A DNA stretch of 64,000 nucleotides. Source: Oceanobacillus kimchii X50. Lineage in GTDB: Bacteria; Bacillota; Bacilli; Bacillales; Amphibacillaceae. This document shows positions 19,328 through 27,682 of the stretch, in pieces (the stretch's first letter is position 1; each line of letters opens with the position of its first letter). The position numbers and the translations under genes are program-made. The notes beneath the pieces are model-generated. The model was not told the origin of the DNA, made no database searches, and saw only the letters and a list, made by a program, of their open reading frames with translations. The stretch spans positions 2,358,662-2,422,661 of the forward strand of contig NZ_CM001792.1 in assembly GCF_000340475.1 (NCBI RefSeq). The letters run 5' to 3'.

Positions 19328-20326
19328 ATGAATATCCGCTACATAAAACGTATTTATTTTCGTATACCAATTATATTGAAATTATTAATGATTGTATTAA
19401 TTACAATGAGTTTCTTTGGGATAATTATACATTTTATTGAACCTTTACAATTCCCCACAGCGTTTGACGGAATTTGGTGGGCTTTTGTTACTGCGGCTAC
19501 GGTAGGTTACGGTGACTATGTTCCGCTCACTCCTACAGGAAGAATCATCGGCATACTATTAATATTAACAGGTGGTGGGCTTATAGCTTTTTATATTTCT
19601 TCATTATCCACTACTACATTAAAAAGAGAGCAAGATCTCGAGAATGGTCGCTTAGCATTTCATGGACATGATCACTTCATATTTGTTGGTTGGAATGAAC
19701 GCACGAGACAACTTATGAAACTCGTCTTAGAGTATTATCCAGGCAGAAGAATCGTCGTAATAGATAAAACCGTAAACAAATTAACGTATAAAGAATATCC
19801 AGTACACTTTATCCAAGGTGACGCTACCGAAGACGACACGATCAAAAAAGCAAACATTGCGAATGCTAACTGTGTACTTATCACTGCAGATATCACTAAA
19901 GACGAAAAACAAGCAGATACCTATTCTATTATGACTACTATAGCCATGAGAGGGAATCATATGACTCTTCCTATTGTGACAGAAATTTTATCAAAAAAAC
20001 AAATCGAGAATGCCATACGTGCAGGTGCTACAACGATTATTCGCTCTAATGACTTTATGAGCAGTCTTTTCTTTCATGAATTAGACCATCTCATGCAGGC
20101 TACACCTTTTGAAGATATTGATCAGCTTTTAGTACAGCAGCAATTCTCTCATCAAAAATTACCGCTTGATTTAGAGGAAGAGACATTCAGTAAAGTAGTT
20201 AATAATTTCTTACACCAAGGTTATCTAGTACTAGGTCTCATAAGAGATGATGCTTATACCATCCATCCAAAACCAGATTTTATTATGGAAGAGAACGATA
20301 TTCTTATTACGATTACAAATTGGTGA
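19328..20326 (+). CDS. yugO: Potassium channel with RCK domain (YugO-like)
   Basis: A 332-residue membrane protein. Two membrane helices (about 15-36 and 71-92) flank a pore loop with the selectivity filter thr-val-gly-tyr-gly-asp at 58-63. A cytoplasmic RCK/TrkA-N Rossmann domain follows from about residue 115 (phe-val-gly-trp-asn-glu) with the gly-asp-ala-thr-glu-asp motif near 173. B. subtilis YugO is a K+ channel linked to biofilm and electrical signalling. The ribosome site GAGGTGG lies in one arm of a long inverted repeat, which could limit translation. Its neighbours yugI and pgi follow on the same strand. Confidence 0.92.
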   Translation: MNIRYIKRIYFRIPIILKLLMIVLITMSFFGIIIHFIEPLQFPTAFDGIWWAFVTAATVGYGDYVPLTPTGRIIGILLILTGGGLIAFYISSLSTTTLKREQDLENGRLAFHGHDHFIFVGWNERTRQLMKLVLEYYPGRRIVVIDKTVNKLTYKEYPVHFIQGDATEDDTIKKANIANANCVLITADITKDEKQADTYSIMTTIAMRGNHMTLPIVTEILSKKQIENAIRAGATTIIRSNDFMSSLFFHELDHLMQATPFEDIDQLLVQQQFSHQKLPLDLEEETFSKVVNNFLHQGYLVLGLIRDDAYTIHPKPDFIMEENDILITITNW

Positions 20327-20417
20327 TTTCGTCGCCTTTGCCGATTTTTTTAAAGTATGTTATAGTATTTTATTGTGTTCAAAGAATCGAATATATAAGA
20401 TATAGGAGTTGTTCAGC

Positions 20418-20786
20418 ATGACTAACAAATTAGAAGCTGGTCAGATTATAGAAGGTAAAGTAACAGGAATTCAACCTTATGGAGCATTTGTTTCTGTAGA
20501 TGAAGAAACACAAGGTTTAGTTCACATCTCTGAAATTACACATGGATATGTAAAAGACATTAACGAACATTTATCTGTAGGAGATGAAGTTAAAGTAAAA
20601 GTTATTAACGTAGATGATGAGAGAAATAAAGTATCTCTTTCTATTCGTGCTACAGAAGAAGCGCCAAAAGCTAATACAGAAAAACCTAAAAAGCAAGCTG
20701 TTTCCACACAATCAAATGATTCAGCTGGTTTTAATACGTTAAAAGACAAGCTACAAGAATGGATTAATCAATCCGATAACAAATAA
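20418..20786 (+). CDS. yugI: S1 RNA-binding domain protein (YugI / general stress protein 13)
   Basis: A 122-residue cytoplasmic protein. An S1 domain covers about residues 5-75 (gly-lys-val-thr-gly-ile ... tyr-gly-ala-phe-val ... gly-leu-val-his-ile-ser-glu), followed by a Lys/Gln-rich linker and a short C-terminal helix. This is the layout of YugI (GSP13), which binds ribosomes. The ATG at 20418 is used because TAGGAG lies nine bases upstream; a TTG three codons earlier is too close to it. A strong terminator follows, so it is likely monocistronic. Confidence 0.9.
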   Translation: MTNKLEAGQIIEGKVTGIQPYGAFVSVDEETQGLVHISEITHGYVKDINEHLSVGDEVKVKVINVDDERNKVSLSIRATEEAPKANTEKPKKQAVSTQSNDSAGFNTLKDKLQEWINQSDNK

Positions 20787-20794
20787 TGATTTTT

Positions 20795-20830
20795 AAAGAC
20801 TCTACACCAATTATGATGTAGAGTCTTTTT
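20795..20830 (+). terminator. Terminator of yugI
   Basis: A perfect 12-bp stem (AAAGACTCTACA and complement) with a 10-base loop and TTTTT tail, nine bases after yugI. Confidence 0.9.
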
Positions 20831-20919
20831 ATTTGTAAAGGGCTTGTTCTTGATTTCACAAACGGTATCGCTTAAAGTTAAATTATAGAAATAATTGCTT
20901 TAACAGAGGAGGAACTACC

Positions 20920-22266
20920 ATGACACATGTATCCTTTAACTATGAAAAGGCATTGTCATTTTTCGAGAAACAAGAAATTACAAATTTAGAACCATTTGTT
21001 CACACTGCACATCAAATGATTCATGAACGTATTGGTGCAGGAAAGGACTTCTTAGGTTGGCTTGACTTACCTAGAAATTATAACCGTGAAGAATATAAAC
21101 GAATAAAGGCTGCAGCTGAAAAGATTAAAAAAGACTCCGACATTTTACTTGTTATTGGAATTGGTGGCTCATATTTAGGCGCTAAAGCAGCACTTGAAAT
21201 GTTAAATCATTCTTTCCAAAACCTTCTTTCTAAGGACAAACGCCAAGTTCCACAAGTTATTTTTGTTGGTCATCATTTAAGTTCAACCTATATGTCTGAG
21301 CTTTTTGATATTCTTAAAGACAAAGATTTCTCCATTAATGTTATCTCAAAGAGTGGAACGACAACGGAGCCTGCAATTGCTTTTCGTATTTTCAAAAAAT
21401 ACCTCGAAGAAAAATATGGTCAAGACGAAGCGAAAAAGCGTATTTATGCAACAACTGACCGTGCCAAAGGTGCTTTAAAAACAACTGCAGATTCTAATGA
21501 TTTTGAAACGTTTGTAATTCCTGATGATGTTGGAGGGCGATACTCCGTATTAACAGCAGTAGGTTTACTTCCAATCGCTGCTAGTGGCATCAACATCGAC
21601 GACATGATGGAAGGTGCTAAAGCTGCAATGGAAGACCTTGCTAATCCAGTCGTATCTGAAAATCCAGCATATCAATATGCAGCCGTAAGAAATATTCTTT
21701 ACCAAAAAGGAAAAGTTACCGAGTTATTAATCAATTATGAGCCGAGCTTACAATACTTCTCTGAGTGGTGGAAACAACTATTTGGAGAAAGTGAAGGAAA
21801 AGACCAAAAAGGGATTTATCCTTCATCAGCAAACTTTACTACAGATCTTCATTCACTTGGACAATACATTCAAGAGGGACGTCGTAATATATTCGAAACC
21901 ATCTTACACGTCAATGAACCAAAAAAAGATTTAACATTAGAAAAAGAAGAATCAGATCTAGATGGATTAAATTACTTAGCTGGTAAGTCAATTCATGAAA
22001 TTAACGATAAAGCTTTCCAGGGAACACTGCTTGCGCATACGGACGGAGATGTACCAAACTTAATCGTAGAAGTTCCTAGATTAGATGCATATACTTTTGG
22101 GTATCTTGTCTATTTCTTTGAAAAAGCATGTGCAATAAGCGGATATATTTTAGGTGTTAATCCGTTTGATCAGCCTGGAGTTGAGGCATATAAAAAGAAT
22201 ATGTTTGCTTTACTAGGAAAACCAGGGTTTGAGGATCAAAAAGAAGAATTAGAAAAGCGTTTGTGA
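20920..22266 (+). CDS. pgi: Glucose-6-phosphate isomerase
   Basis: Interconverts glucose 6-phosphate and fructose 6-phosphate. It is 448 residues, the length of the short Gram-positive Pgi. Sugar-phosphate motifs are ile-gly-ile-gly-gly-ser near residue 78, ser-lys-ser-gly-thr-thr-thr-glu-pro near 144, and the PGI signature region asp-leu-his-ser-leu-gly-gln near 311. The C-terminal catalytic Lys region (gln-pro-gly-val-glu-ala-tyr-lys) is present. AGAGGAGG precedes the ATG. Confidence 0.96.
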   Translation: MTHVSFNYEKALSFFEKQEITNLEPFVHTAHQMIHERIGAGKDFLGWLDLPRNYNREEYKRIKAAAEKIKKDSDILLVIGIGGSYLGAKAALEMLNHSFQNLLSKDKRQVPQVIFVGHHLSSTYMSELFDILKDKDFSINVISKSGTTTEPAIAFRIFKKYLEEKYGQDEAKKRIYATTDRAKGALKTTADSNDFETFVIPDDVGGRYSVLTAVGLLPIAASGINIDDMMEGAKAAMEDLANPVVSENPAYQYAAVRNILYQKGKVTELLINYEPSLQYFSEWWKQLFGESEGKDQKGIYPSSANFTTDLHSLGQYIQEGRRNIFETILHVNEPKKDLTLEKEESDLDGLNYLAGKSIHEINDKAFQGTLLAHTDGDVPNLIVEVPRLDAYTFGYLVYFFEKACAISGYILGVNPFDQPGVEAYKKNMFALLGKPGFEDQKEELEKRL

Positions 22267-22295
22267 TAAGAAAAAGCGAAAATTGACTCAATGAT

Positions 22296-22325
22296 AAAGA
22301 GGCTCTTAAGATGGAGCCTCTTTTG
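22296..22325. terminator. Terminator shared by pgi and the convergent sigma-factor gene
   Basis: A 10-bp stem (AAAGAGGCTC and complement) with an 8-base loop and TTTTG tail. The stop codon of the sigma-factor fusion lies in the loop. Confidence 0.8.
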
Positions 22326-24420
22326 TTTTGGTTCTATCATATATTCTATTTATTAACCAGATACCTTCCTGCTTAATTAACTCAATTGAAATCTGAAAAG
22401 TCTCCTCTTCAGTATATATATTAGGAAAAGATATGAAATCATAAACCGCTTTATCTTCTTCTTTCTTTAATTCAATAAAATAATAACTATTTCTCCAAAT
22501 GTCATACCAGTCATAAATCGCTATTTCTAAACCATTCTCCGTCTTTAATTTGTTAACAAGCTTTTCATCTGGCTTCACGGAAGCATACATAAAAAGTGAC
22601 AATACCTCACTTGCAGACGCATCAGATAGAGCAGTAAGCTGCTTATTCTGTTCAATATAATTTTGATAAATGTCATGCGTCGTATCGACAACCGGCCACT
22701 TATCCAAAGATAAAAAGCTATCCTTCGTTAAATTTTGATAGGGTTCTACAAAAATATACCAATACTCCTGATGTGCCAATTCTTCTACAGGAATCCAATT
22801 ATTTCTCTGTAATTCTTGAACTACTTCATTTACTACACTCCAATAGATAGAATCATGATGGTTGTGAACAAAGAATAGCAGCTCTCTTTGATGCTCTTCA
22901 GATAACGGATTTTTTGTATCTATTTCATAAGAGTTAAATTTATCTCTTACAAATAAATAATCTATTAACACATACTGACCGATTAAAGCTAATTCTTGTT
23001 GAACGAAAATTGTATGACGATCATCTGGATATGTTGTATAAATTTCTTCTATTCGTAAGAGAATATCTTTTAAATTAATAGGTTCTCCATTGTAATAAGA
23101 GTCTAAGTCTTCTTGGATGGATATCACATGTACATATGGCTCAGAACCATCAACATCTTGAATATACTGTATTGCCCAACTTTCATCTACAGTCAAACTA
23201 AGACTTGTAGCATCCTCTAATTGCTCGATGATATAACCGTTATCTTTAATTGCATCTATAGCTGATACGATATCTTCTGGTACATCTATTTCATCTATAC
23301 TTTCTTGGTTATTTATAATTTCTTGTTGGAGGTCCTTATCAAGAGAATGTTTTTTAAACAAACTGCTTAAGTAATGTTCTAGTGAGGTGTGATTACTAAC
23401 TTGTATGGTATAATAATCTGGATGATTTAGAAATATCGTGTTCTCCTTTCTCTGTTCCTCTGCAAGTTGTTTAGGCGTTGTTAAAAGTGTCATAATCATA
23501 TCTTTGTACCATTGAATGTCATCTGCATCAGTATCTTCACCTGTAACTAGCTTATCCCTAAACAGAATAACTACATCTTTTGCTTGTTTCACCTGAATAA
23601 AGTTATCTACACTTTCTACACCAAGGCTTTGCTTATATTCTTCTTTTTTCCGCTCAAAATACTGTTCCATTTTTTCTTGTTCGGTTATGGTAGGTTGTTG
23701 AAAATCATCAAACATTGGAATTGCAAATAATACAAATAATACTAAACCAAATATTACAACAATCTTCGGGATCCAATTTTTCTTCTTTTTTTCATTTTGC
23801 CATTTTACAGCATGAAGAAGTTGTTGTGTAGAAGTCTTTTCTGGAAGTTTCTTATACTCTTCATTTAAGGACTTTAGCCATTTATGTATATCATTCATTT
23901 CTGTAGTAAACTTCTTTTTTAATGATTCTCTGCCGAGGTTAATTTTATTTTCTACTGCATCTGGTGATATTTGTAAAATAACAGCAATCTCTTCATATGA
24001 TTTATCATGAATATAATAAAGAATAAGTGCAAATTTATATTTATCTTCTAATTGTTGTATACATTCATGCAGTAGAACGTGAATTTTGTTTTCGAAATAA
24101 TCAGTCAAAAATTCGTGTTGCTGTTTTAACTTCTCCTCCGAATTACGTTTTCTTTTTTCTTTACGCTTGTAGTTTTTAACAACATTTAATGTAATCTTAT
24201 ATAGCAAAGTTGATAAGTTTGTATCTTGATCTGGATAATTTTTGAAGCTCTTACTGATTTTTAAAAATGCATCCCGTACAACATCTGAAGTTTTATTAGG
24301 ATGAACACCTAATTGAAAAACAAATCGTTCTACGATCGAACGATATTTCTCTATGAATAACTCGATTCCTATTTCAAATTTATTATTTAAAAAATAACTT
24401 ATTATCTGTTGATCTTCCAA
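22306..24420 (-). CDS. ECF-type sigma factor fused to a membrane anchor and a large extracytoplasmic domain
   Basis: A single 704-residue protein. Residues 1-90 look like sigma region 2 (asp-val-val-arg-asp-ala-phe and a Tyr/Lys-rich basic end). Residues 115-170 look like sigma region 4 with its helix-turn-helix (ser-tyr-glu-glu-ile-ala-val-ile-leu-gln ... asp-ala-val). After a 45-residue basic linker one membrane helix (216-237) leads to about 465 residues that must lie outside the cell. The outer part matches no domain I know; its last 110 residues look NTF2-like. Start TTG at 24420 with AAAGGGG six bases before. An ECF-type promoter lies just upstream. Ordinary ECF factors are about 180 residues with a separate anti-sigma gene; none is seen here, so control must be built in. 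Confidence 0.85.
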   Translation of the reverse strand: MEDQQIISYFLNNKFEIGIELFIEKYRSIVERFVFQLGVHPNKTSDVVRDAFLKISKSFKNYPDQDTNLSTLLYKITLNVVKNYKRKEKRKRNSEEKLKQQHEFLTDYFENKIHVLLHECIQQLEDKYKFALILYYIHDKSYEEIAVILQISPDAVENKINLGRESLKKKFTTEMNDIHKWLKSLNEEYKKLPEKTSTQQLLHAVKWQNEKKKKNWIPKIVVIFGLVLFVLFAIPMFDDFQQPTITEQEKMEQYFERKKEEYKQSLGVESVDNFIQVKQAKDVVILFRDKLVTGEDTDADDIQWYKDMIMTLLTTPKQLAEEQRKENTIFLNHPDYYTIQVSNHTSLEHYLSSLFKKHSLDKDLQQEIINNQESIDEIDVPEDIVSAIDAIKDNGYIIEQLEDATSLSLTVDESWAIQYIQDVDGSEPYVHVISIQEDLDSYYNGEPINLKDILLRIEEIYTTYPDDRHTIFVQQELALIGQYVLIDYLFVRDKFNSYEIDTKNPLSEEHQRELLFFVHNHHDSIYWSVVNEVVQELQRNNWIPVEELAHQEYWYIFVEPYQNLTKDSFLSLDKWPVVDTTHDIYQNYIEQNKQLTALSDASASEVLSLFMYASVKPDEKLVNKLKTENGLEIAIYDWYDIWRNSYYFIELKKEEDKAVYDFISFPNIYTEEETFQISIELIKQEGIWLINRIYDRTKTKEAPS

Positions 24421-24456
24421 ACAAATCCCCTTTCTAATGTTTAATATACATATATA

Positions 24457-24481
24457 ACGTTATAAGAACCATTTTTGTTCC
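24457..24481 (-). promoter_or_regulatory. Putative ECF-sigma promoter of the sigma-factor fusion gene
   Basis: On the minus strand GGAAC (24481-24477) and CGTTATA (from 24459) are separated by 17 bases between AAC and CGT, close to the AAC-N16-CGT spacing of Gram-positive ECF promoters. The start codon lies about 37 bases beyond the CGT. GAAC-N7-GTTC here is also palindromic. Confidence 0.5.
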
Positions 24482-24526
24482 AAAATTTCTAAAAAAAATT
24501 CTACTTTTCTTGTTTATAATTTTGTA

Positions 24527-24605
24527 CATGGGGTAATACTATAACTGTAAGACTTTCTCGTATTCCCCCTGTAGGCAAGGCGCTCGAACGCTTTGCTTTT
24601 TTTTT
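24527..24605 (+). ncRNA. Candidate small RNA with two hairpins and an intrinsic terminator
   Basis: A TATAAT box at 24515-24520 is followed by a first hairpin (GGGGTAATAC pairing with GTATTCCCC, one bulge) and a strong terminator (GCAAGGCG / CGCTTTGC, then nine T) ending near 24605. No plus-strand gene lies upstream that this terminator could serve: pgi ends 2.3 kb earlier at its own terminator and the gene between runs the other way. patB downstream has its own TATAAT box after the terminator. The -35 box is poor. The unpaired CCCC run resembles target-binding motifs of Gram-positive regulatory RNAs, which is only suggestive. Confidence 0.5.
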
Positions 24606-24670
24606 GCCTTTTTCCCCATACTCTTTGTTATAATAGTAACATTACATTTACATAGGTAGGAGGTTTCTCA

Positions 24671-25843
24671 ATGAGTATTTTTGAAGAAGTATTTGATAGA
24701 AAGCAAACCAGATCCGTTAAATGGGATATGGTACAAGAAGTTTTTCAATCCAATGATGTATTGCCAATGTGGGTAGCAGACATGGATTTTAAAGCTCCTG
24801 AAGAAGTCAATCAGGCATTAATAGAACGTGCAAAACATGGAATTTATGGTTACACAGCAATTGATAGTGATGTAAGTTCTGCTGTTGTCAATTGGTTACA
24901 CCGTAGGCATGATTGGTCTATTGATCCATCTTGGTTATCTTATAGTCCTGGGGTAGTGAATAGTCTACATATGGCGGTTCAAGCATTTACTGAACCTGGT
25001 GACAATATCTTAATTCAAACACCAGTGTATACACCCTTTTATAATTTGATTAAAGAATTAGATAGAGAAATAGTAAAGAACCCGCTTGTTTATGAAAATC
25101 AATATTATACTATTGATTTTCATGATCTAGAGAAAAAATTAGCAGATGGAGTAAAAGCATTTATTCTTTGTTCTCCGCATAATCCAGTTGGTCGAGTATG
25201 GAAAAAAGAAGAGTTACAAAAAATGGCGGAATTATGTTTGCAGTATGATGTGATGATTTTTTCCGATGAGATTCATGCAGACCTAGTTTTTCCTGGTCAA
25301 AAGCATATACCTATTGCTACGTTATCTGAAGAAGTAGCTGATAATACGATTACATGTATGGCACCTTCAAAGACATTTAATTTAGCTGGTTTAGACGCTT
25401 CTTATGTGATTACTTCAAATAAAGAAAACCGTCAAAAGTTAGATAAAGCGTTCCATCGTCAAGGTTTTCATAATATGTTAAATACGATGGGAAATACAGC
25501 TATGGAAGCAGCCTATCGCCATGGAGATTCCTGGTTAGATGAGTTAGTACAAGTGTTAGAACAACATGCACATTATGTACGTAAAATGTTCGAAGCACAT
25601 GCACCTGATTTAAAAGTTACGCATGCGGAAGGCACCTATTTGCTATGGGTGGATTGTTCTTCGCTAGGATTAAATAAGCAGGAATTAAAGAAATTTATGG
25701 TTGAACAGGCTCGTGTTGGATTAAACGCTGGACAGGATTATGGCATAGAGGGTGACACGTTCATGCGTATTAACATCGCTTGCCCAAGAGCAACATTAGA
25801 AGAGGGCATCAAGCGAATTATTTCTGCCGTTCAATCAATGTAA
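24671..25843 (+). CDS. patB: PLP-dependent cystathionine beta-lyase / aminotransferase, PatB-MalY type
   Basis: A 390-residue fold-type I PLP enzyme. The family markers are the N-terminal met-trp-val-ala-asp-met-asp-phe, the asn-pro-val-gly-arg motif near residue 172, asp-glu-ile-his-ala-asp near 200, and the PLP lysine in ala-pro-ser-lys-thr-phe-asn-leu-ala-gly near 237. B. subtilis PatB cleaves C-S bonds (cystathionine, cysteine). A TATAAT box lies at about 24629 and TAGGAGG precedes the ATG. In B. subtilis patB is followed by kinB and kapB; here kinB is not between them. Confidence 0.92.
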   Translation: MSIFEEVFDRKQTRSVKWDMVQEVFQSNDVLPMWVADMDFKAPEEVNQALIERAKHGIYGYTAIDSDVSSAVVNWLHRRHDWSIDPSWLSYSPGVVNSLHMAVQAFTEPGDNILIQTPVYTPFYNLIKELDREIVKNPLVYENQYYTIDFHDLEKKLADGVKAFILCSPHNPVGRVWKKEELQKMAELCLQYDVMIFSDEIHADLVFPGQKHIPIATLSEEVADNTITCMAPSKTFNLAGLDASYVITSNKENRQKLDKAFHRQGFHNMLNTMGNTAMEAAYRHGDSWLDELVQVLEQHAHYVRKMFEAHAPDLKVTHAEGTYLLWVDCSSLGLNKQELKKFMVEQARVGLNAGQDYGIEGDTFMRINIACPRATLEEGIKRIISAVQSM

Positions 25844-26213
25844 TATAACGTAAAAGTTCATTTAATTAGGGGTATTACTGCGCGTTACATGTGGATTAAA
25901 AATTAGGGGCTAGTACAAAAGTATTTATTCAAAAGATAATTCGAATAAATAGCTTTTAAAAAGCCCGCTCTAGAAATATACTCCGCTTTTTGCAGATGGC
26001 TGGTGAGCCTCGGGATACTTATGAATCGAGGTCTCACCTAGTCTCCCTCTCCCACAGTTTACATGTATTGCAAAAAGCAACATGCACCACAGAGAATGAA
26101 AATGGTTATTTTCATGATAGAAGTCTACGTATATTTCTTACGCTTATTCTAGCTTTCATCCGTCTTTTGACCAAAAACTTATTATTATGTCTCTGCCGAC
26201 TTAATACATTTAC
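25844..26213. other. Intergenic region between patB and sodC
   Basis: 370 bases without a supported gene. It holds the MITE-like repeat described separately (25967-26153) and AT-rich flanks. An open frame at 25990-26292 crosses the repeat and the sodC end and is not credible. Confidence 0.5.
25967..26153. repeat. MITE-like palindromic repeat
   Basis: The ends are imperfect inverted repeats: GCTCTAGAAATATACTCCGC at the left and, read in reverse, GCTAGAAT then AGAAATATACGTAGAC at the right. Inside lies a strong hairpin (GGTGAGCCTCG with CGAGGTCTCACC, 26002-26038) and smaller ones. There is no transposase. The length of about 187 bases, the paired ends and the internal fold suggest a non-autonomous mobile or dispersed element; only one copy is seen here. 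Confidence 0.5.
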
Positions 26214-26801
26214 TTATTCTTCTTGTTCATCATTTTGCTCCGTTGGATCAGTTGGGGCTTTTTCAGATTCTCCTGATTCCTTTTCTGCATGAATCTCCCC
26301 ACAAACAATTCTAGTCCCGGAATCTCCACCCGGTTGGCTCATTCCATCGTCTTGACCTTCATGGACAATTAATGCTGTCCCATTATTATTTATTAATGAG
26401 TTTTTCCCTTCTTGCAACGTTGCTCCTGAAAGTTCAAGTTCAGCATGTACTAGACCACCAGCATCTGCTTCAATATTTGGCAAATCTCCTAAGTGTGGAC
26501 CTTCTGGATGCATCATTCCATGTTCCTTACCTTCGGGATTCAGATGATTACCAGCTGTAGTAAAATCTGGGCCTTCGCACCTTCCATATTCATGAACATG
26601 TATGGCATGAAATCCTGGTTGAAGCCCTTCTAAGTCCAATTCAATAGCTACAGCATCTTCTTGTTCACTTAATAAAGCTGTTCCTACTCGGTCACCATCT
26701 ATATTGTACATTTCTACAGTTAGCGATTTCGGATTATGAAGTAAGCACGCAGATAATAACAATGAAAGACTCATTGTTAATCCTAATACTAGAGGACGCA
26801 T
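26214..26801 (-). CDS. sodC: Cu/Zn superoxide dismutase-like lipoprotein
   Basis: A 195-residue lipoprotein: signal peptide with lipobox leu-leu-ser-ala-cys at about residue 19, then a SodC domain. All metal ligands are visible: phe-his-ala-ile-his-val-his (Cu site), gly-asn-his-leu-asn-pro (bridging His), glu-his-gly and pro-his-leu-gly-asp (Zn site), and ile-val-his-glu (last Cu His), plus the disulfide cysteines. The B. subtilis homologue YojM is reported to lack copper ligands, so this copy may be an active enzyme. The C-terminal 25 residues are acidic and low-complexity. AAAGGAG precedes the ATG. Acts at the outer face of the membrane. Confidence 0.9.
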   Translation of the reverse strand: MRPLVLGLTMSLSLLLSACLLHNPKSLTVEMYNIDGDRVGTALLSEQEDAVAIELDLEGLQPGFHAIHVHEYGRCEGPDFTTAGNHLNPEGKEHGMMHPEGPHLGDLPNIEADAGGLVHAELELSGATLQEGKNSLINNNGTALIVHEGQDDGMSQPGGDSGTRIVCGEIHAEKESGESEKAPTDPTEQNDEQEE

Positions 26802-26884
26802 ATCATAGACTCCTTTCCTCTTTTATATCAGTATCTGCAATGTTTGATAATCTAAACAAAAATCAGTGAAATGTTTCCATACAA

Positions 26885-27097
26885 TTATTTTGAATGTGAT
26901 TCTGTCTGTTTCGCTTGTTTTATTTCTTTACTATATTTTTCATTAAACTTCTTTTCATCGTTTCTTGATTTTTTCATCATCAATCGCATGGCAACTACTG
27001 CCAAAACAATAAATATCGCTAGAGAAATCACTGCTGGTATATATTCGGTTTTATCTTCTGGAAAATAAAGAAACGGCATTAAAATTATCATTTTCAT
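26885..27097 (-). CDS. Small membrane protein of unknown function
   Basis: A 70-residue protein with a hydrophobic segment at about 18-40 and a highly charged Lys/Glu tail of 30 residues on the likely cytoplasmic side; a shorter hydrophobic stretch opens the protein. Not recognised. The start is uncertain: ATG at 27097 is 13 bases from GGGAAAGG, and TTG three bases earlier is nearer to it. It lies 84 bases upstream of sodC on the same strand and may share a transcript. Confidence 0.55.
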   Translation of the reverse strand: MKMIILMPFLYFPEDKTEYIPAVISLAIFIVLAVVAMRLMMKKSRNDEKKFNEKYSKEIKQAKQTESHSK

Positions 27098-27216
27098 CAA
27101 TGTATTCACACCTTTCCCACCTATTATAACAAACATGACTCCGTTTCCAAATATTAGATAACATCGTTCGCATTTTTATCTTATTTTTGGCAAAATGAAT
27201 AAAGGGAGTGATGTAA

Positions 27217-27618
27217 ATGAGTAACTTTAATAAAGGCGATATTGTCAAAGCACATTATAAATCCGGAACTTATATTGGAATTGTCCAAGAAGATCGTGGA
27301 CAACAATATCTAGTGGAAGTAAGAGCAGTATTAAAACACCCTCTTCAAGGAGATCTACATAATTATGGTCAAACTGGTGAAGATGTTTTCTTTCATGAGC
27401 GGAAAGCACTATCATTTAAAGAAAAAATGAATGTCAAAAAACCAGCTGTTCACGCCTATTCTACAGAAGAAATACCTCATTATGACGAATCATTACAAAC
27501 AGCAGTTACTACTTATAAAGAAAAGCTAAGCCAAAATCCAACAGCGTTCGATTTACAATGTCTAAGGAAGTTAGAACAACTCGAAGCAACTCATTATAAG
27601 AAAAGCCCTCATGACTAA
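27217..27618 (+). CDS. kapB: Kinase-associated protein B (KapB)
   Basis: A 133-residue protein like B. subtilis KapB: an N-terminal beta-barrel segment (lys-gly-asp-ile-val-lys-ala-his-tyr-lys-ser-gly-thr-tyr-ile-gly), the conserved val-lys-his-pro-type stretch leu-lys-his-pro-leu-gln-gly-asp-leu-his, phe-phe-his-glu-arg-lys-ala, and a helical C-terminus. KapB is needed for KinB input to the sporulation phosphorelay. KinB, normally between patB and kapB, is absent at this place. Although once called a lipoprotein, this copy shows no signal peptide or lipobox. AAGGGAGTG precedes the ATG. Confidence 0.88.
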   Translation: MSNFNKGDIVKAHYKSGTYIGIVQEDRGQQYLVEVRAVLKHPLQGDLHNYGQTGEDVFFHERKALSFKEKMNVKKPAVHAYSTEEIPHYDESLQTAVTTYKEKLSQNPTAFDLQCLRKLEQLEATHYKKSPHD

Positions 27619-27621
27619 AAG

Positions 27622-27664
27622 AAACCCTTGTAACGGAATACATCCGTCTACAAGGGTTTTTTTA
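27622..27664. terminator. Bidirectional terminator between kapB and ptsH
   Basis: An 11-bp stem (AAACCCTTGTA and complement), with an inner CGGA/TCCG helix and T7 on the plus strand. It lies between convergent kapB and ptsH. Confidence 0.88.
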
Positions 27665-27682
27665 ACATTATATGAAAACAAA

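Noticed and set aside
25990..26292. A 100-codon plus-strand frame
   Set aside because: It crosses the palindromic repeat and the antisense end of sodC, with no ribosome site.
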